The translations under genes and the position numbers were made by a program. The notes beneath the pieces are model-generated. The model saw only the letters and a program-made list of their open reading frames with translations, had not been told where the DNA came from and did not search any database. From Acidimicrobiia bacterium (GTDB taxonomy: Bacteria > Actinomycetota > Acidimicrobiia > Acidimicrobiales > CATQHL01), in the NCBI GenBank assembly GCA_021296435.1, contig JAGWAK010000020.1, positions 1 to 16,321 of the forward strand: a stretch of 16,321 nt of DNA, given 5' to 3'. Shown here piece after piece: positions 14,618 to 16,321 of this stretch (the first letter of the stretch is position 1; each line of letters starts with the position of its first letter).

Positions 14618-15399
14618 GCCGCGTCCTCCAGACCGTAGAAGCGGCGCGCGTTGCGGGCCGTGAGCGCCGCCGCTTCCTCGAAGGACGTGCCGCGCACTTT
14701 CGCCAGCCGCTCGCACGTGTGCGTGAGGTAGGCGGGTTCGTTTCGGCGTCCGCGGCGTGGGACGGGCGCCAGGTAGGGAGCGTCCGTCTCGATGAGGAGC
14801 CGGTGGGCCGGCACGGCGCGGGCCCATTCGGCCAGTTCGGCGACGAAGGTGATGAGCCCCGAAAAGGAGACGTACCAGTCCGCAGCCAGGGCGGCATCGA
14901 GGAGTGCTTCGCCTCCCGTGAAGCAGTGCAGCACGCCGGCGGCGCCGTCGCCGTACTCCCTCACCCGCTCCGCCGTCTCGGCCTCCGCCGAGCGCGAATG
15001 CACGACGATCGGCAGGCCGAGCCGCGCCGCCATCCCGAGGTGCGCCTCGAAGTTCTCCAGCTGCGCCGGCCGGGCCGCGTTGTCGTAATGGAAGTCGAGA
15101 CCCGTCTCGCCGATCGCGACGACTTCGGGGGCCTCGGCGAGGCGCTCGATCTCGCCCATGAGAGAGGCCGAGGTCCGGTCCGCCGAGTGGGGATGGAGCC
15201 CCGCCGTCGCCCACAGGCCGGGCGTCCGCGCGGCCAGCGCCGAAGCCTTCTCCGCGTCCTCGGGGTCCGAGGCGACCGTGACCATGCCGCGCACGCCCCG
15301 CGCGTGGGCTCGGTCCACCACCTCATCGAGGTCGGGGCCGAAGCGTGCCGCCGTCAGATGGAGGTGCGAATCGAAGAGCGTGGGCTCGGTCCCGGCCAC
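14614..15399 (-). CDS. tatD: TatD family metal-dependent deoxyribonuclease
   Basis: 261 residues, normal family length. TatD proteins are TIM-barrel metal hydrolases with DNase activity, linked to DNA repair and turnover; despite the name they are not needed for Tat export. Metal ligands are visible: DSHLHL (His12, His14), GETGLDFHYD (Glu98), VVHSRSA (His134), LHCFTGG (His158) and ETDAPYL (Asp206). The start is a GTG giving MAGTEPTLFDSHLHL. No ribosome site is visible, so coupling to secF, whose stop lies 16 bp upstream, is likely. Its stop overlaps the mutL start by 4 bp. Confidence 0.95.
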   Translation of the reverse strand: MAGTEPTLFDSHLHLTAARFGPDLDEVVDRAHARGVRGMVTVASDPEDAEKASALAARTPGLWATAGLHPHSADRTSASLMGEIERLAEAPEVVAIGETGLDFHYDNAARPAQLENFEAHLGMAARLGLPIVVHSRSAEAETAERVREYGDGAAGVLHCFTGGEALLDAALAADWYVSFSGLITFVAELAEWARAVPAHRLLIETDAPYLAPVPRRGRRNEPAYLTHTCERLAKVRGTSFEEAAALTARNARRFYGLEDAA

Positions 15400-15409
15400 C
15401 CGTGGCGAG

Positions 15410-15425
15410 CCGCGGCTAGCCGCGG
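15410..15425. repeat. Perfect 16-bp palindrome over the secF stop codon
   Basis: CCGCGGCTAGCCGCGG is self-complementary and contains the secF TAG stop at its centre. It lies 11 bp before the tatD GTG. In RNA it cannot form a full hairpin because it has no loop. It may be chance in GC-rich DNA. Confidence 0.5.
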
Positions 15426-16321
15426 GCGGCGATCGCGGCGCGCTTGCGCGCCCGGTCGTGAATCTCGACGAGAACGGGCGATGCCACGAAGATCGAGGAA
15501 TACGTCCCCACGAGCACTCCGATGATGAGCACGCCGGCGAAGGGCCGAATCACGGCGCCCCCGATCACGACCAGCGACACCAGCGCCATCAGCGTCGTGC
15601 CGCTGGTGAGGACCGTTCGCGGCAGCGTCTCGTTCAGGCTGCGGTTGAGCGTCGTGTCGTACGCTTCCTTCCGCTTCTTCCTCAGGTTCTCCCGCACGCG
15701 GTCGAAGACGACGATCGTGTCATTGAGCGAATACCCGATGATCGTGAGAATCGCGGCTACCGTGGCGAGGTTGATCTCGATATCCAGCAGCGAGATGAAC
15801 CCGAACGTGATGAACATGTCGTGCACCGTCGCGATGACGGCGGCCACGCCGAACCGCCACTCGAAGCGGAAGGCGAGGTAGATCAGGGTCAGGAGGAAGG
15901 AAAGCATCACGGCGATGACCGCGGTGCGCTGGAACTCGTCGCCCACCTTGGCGCTCAGCGTATCGCCGCGCGCAATCTCGAAGCTTCCCGCGGAGTACTG
16001 CGTCTCGAGACTCGCCCGGATCTGGTCCCGAATCGCGTTCTGGTCCTCATCCTCCCCGACCGGAACGCGCAGCAGAAAGTCGTATGTCTCCGCTCCGACC
16101 GTCCGCAGCTGCTGGATCTGGACGCCCGTCGTGCCGCCCGTCGTCAGCGCGTCGCGGATCTGGCCCACGTCGGTCGTCTGCGAGAACTGGACCTCGAGGC
16201 GCACGCCACCGGTGAACTCCACACCCGTCCGCAGCCCGCCGCGAAAGATGATCGACAGGAGACCGATCGTGATGATCGCGGCCGACGCGAAGTACGCCGG
16301 CCGGCGCATGGAAAGGAACTT
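15416..16321 (-). CDS. secF: Protein translocase subunit SecF (5'-truncated by window edge)
   Basis: About 302 residues are visible. An ATG at 16309 exists, but the frame stays open to the edge with KFLS before it, matching the usual SecF start region, so the true start is probably just outside. SecF with SecD uses the proton gradient to help SecYEG complete protein export. Visible are the first membrane helix, GVEFTGG (normally DFTGG) at the start of the periplasmic domain, then the cluster of five membrane helices containing GYSLNDTIVVFDRVREN, and a basic C-terminal tail. secD would be expected immediately upstream, outside the window. It is the first visible gene of the minus-strand operon. 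Confidence 0.96.
   Translation of the reverse strand, partial: KFLSMRRPAYFASAAIITIGLLSIIFRGGLRTGVEFTGGVRLEVQFSQTTDVGQIRDALTTGGTTGVQIQQLRTVGAETYDFLLRVPVGEDEDQNAIRDQIRASLETQYSAGSFEIARGDTLSAKVGDEFQRTAVIAVMLSFLLTLIYLAFRFEWRFGVAAVIATVHDMFITFGFISLLDIEINLATVAAILTIIGYSLNDTIVVFDRVRENLRKKRKEAYDTTLNRSLNETLPRTVLTSGTTLMALVSLVVIGGAVIRPFAGVLIIGVLVGTYSSIFVASPVLVEIHDRARKRAAIAARG

Noticed and set aside
14618..15214. Long N-terminal extension of the mutL frame
   Set aside because: It overlaps tatD completely. MutL homology begins right at the ATG that overlaps the tatD stop.

Overview
The window is GC-rich bacterial chromosome, densely coded and almost entirely on the minus strand. The best guess at origin is the phylum Gemmatimonadota. 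This rests on high GC, the gene order secF-tatD-mutL-miaA-bshA-uppP-birA-coaX next to groES-groEL, and secreted proteins of the 'Cys-Ala-Asp-Ala-Thr-Gly-Pro' lipoprotein style. The assignment is an inference, since no 16S gene or other marker is present. I see no tRNA, rRNA, CRISPR array, insertion sequence, integrase or phage gene.

Right half (about 16321 down to 8281, minus strand): a tightly packed housekeeping operon that enters from beyond the right edge. Its order is secF (5'-partial), tatD, mutL, miaA, bshA, uppP, birA, coaX. Gaps between genes are 4 to 31 bp, and there are two 4-bp start/stop overlaps (tatD/mutL and bshA/uppP). It combines protein export, DNA mismatch repair, tRNA modification, bacillithiol synthesis, cell-wall lipid carrier recycling, biotin attachment and CoA synthesis.

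Centre (about 8280 to 5640): a small two-helix membrane protein is the only gene I accept on the plus strand. It converges on coaX and diverges from groES. A strong hairpin lies just upstream of it. The groES-groEL operon has a sigma-70-type promoter and a perfect CIRCE operator, so it is predicted to be repressed by HrcA. Two GC-rich hairpins follow groEL.

Left part (5634 to 1, minus strand): three tandem paralogous genes for predicted exported zinc metallopeptidase-like proteins. All three share HExxH, a second glutamate about 25 residues later, two conserved cysteines about 100 residues apart, and a 'YFGEP' acidic loop. Two have clear lipoprotein signals and proline-rich tethers. The left-most gene runs off the window. 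A perfect 3 x 12-bp tandem repeat occupies the gap between the second and third of these genes in transcription order. This triplet is the least understood part of the window.
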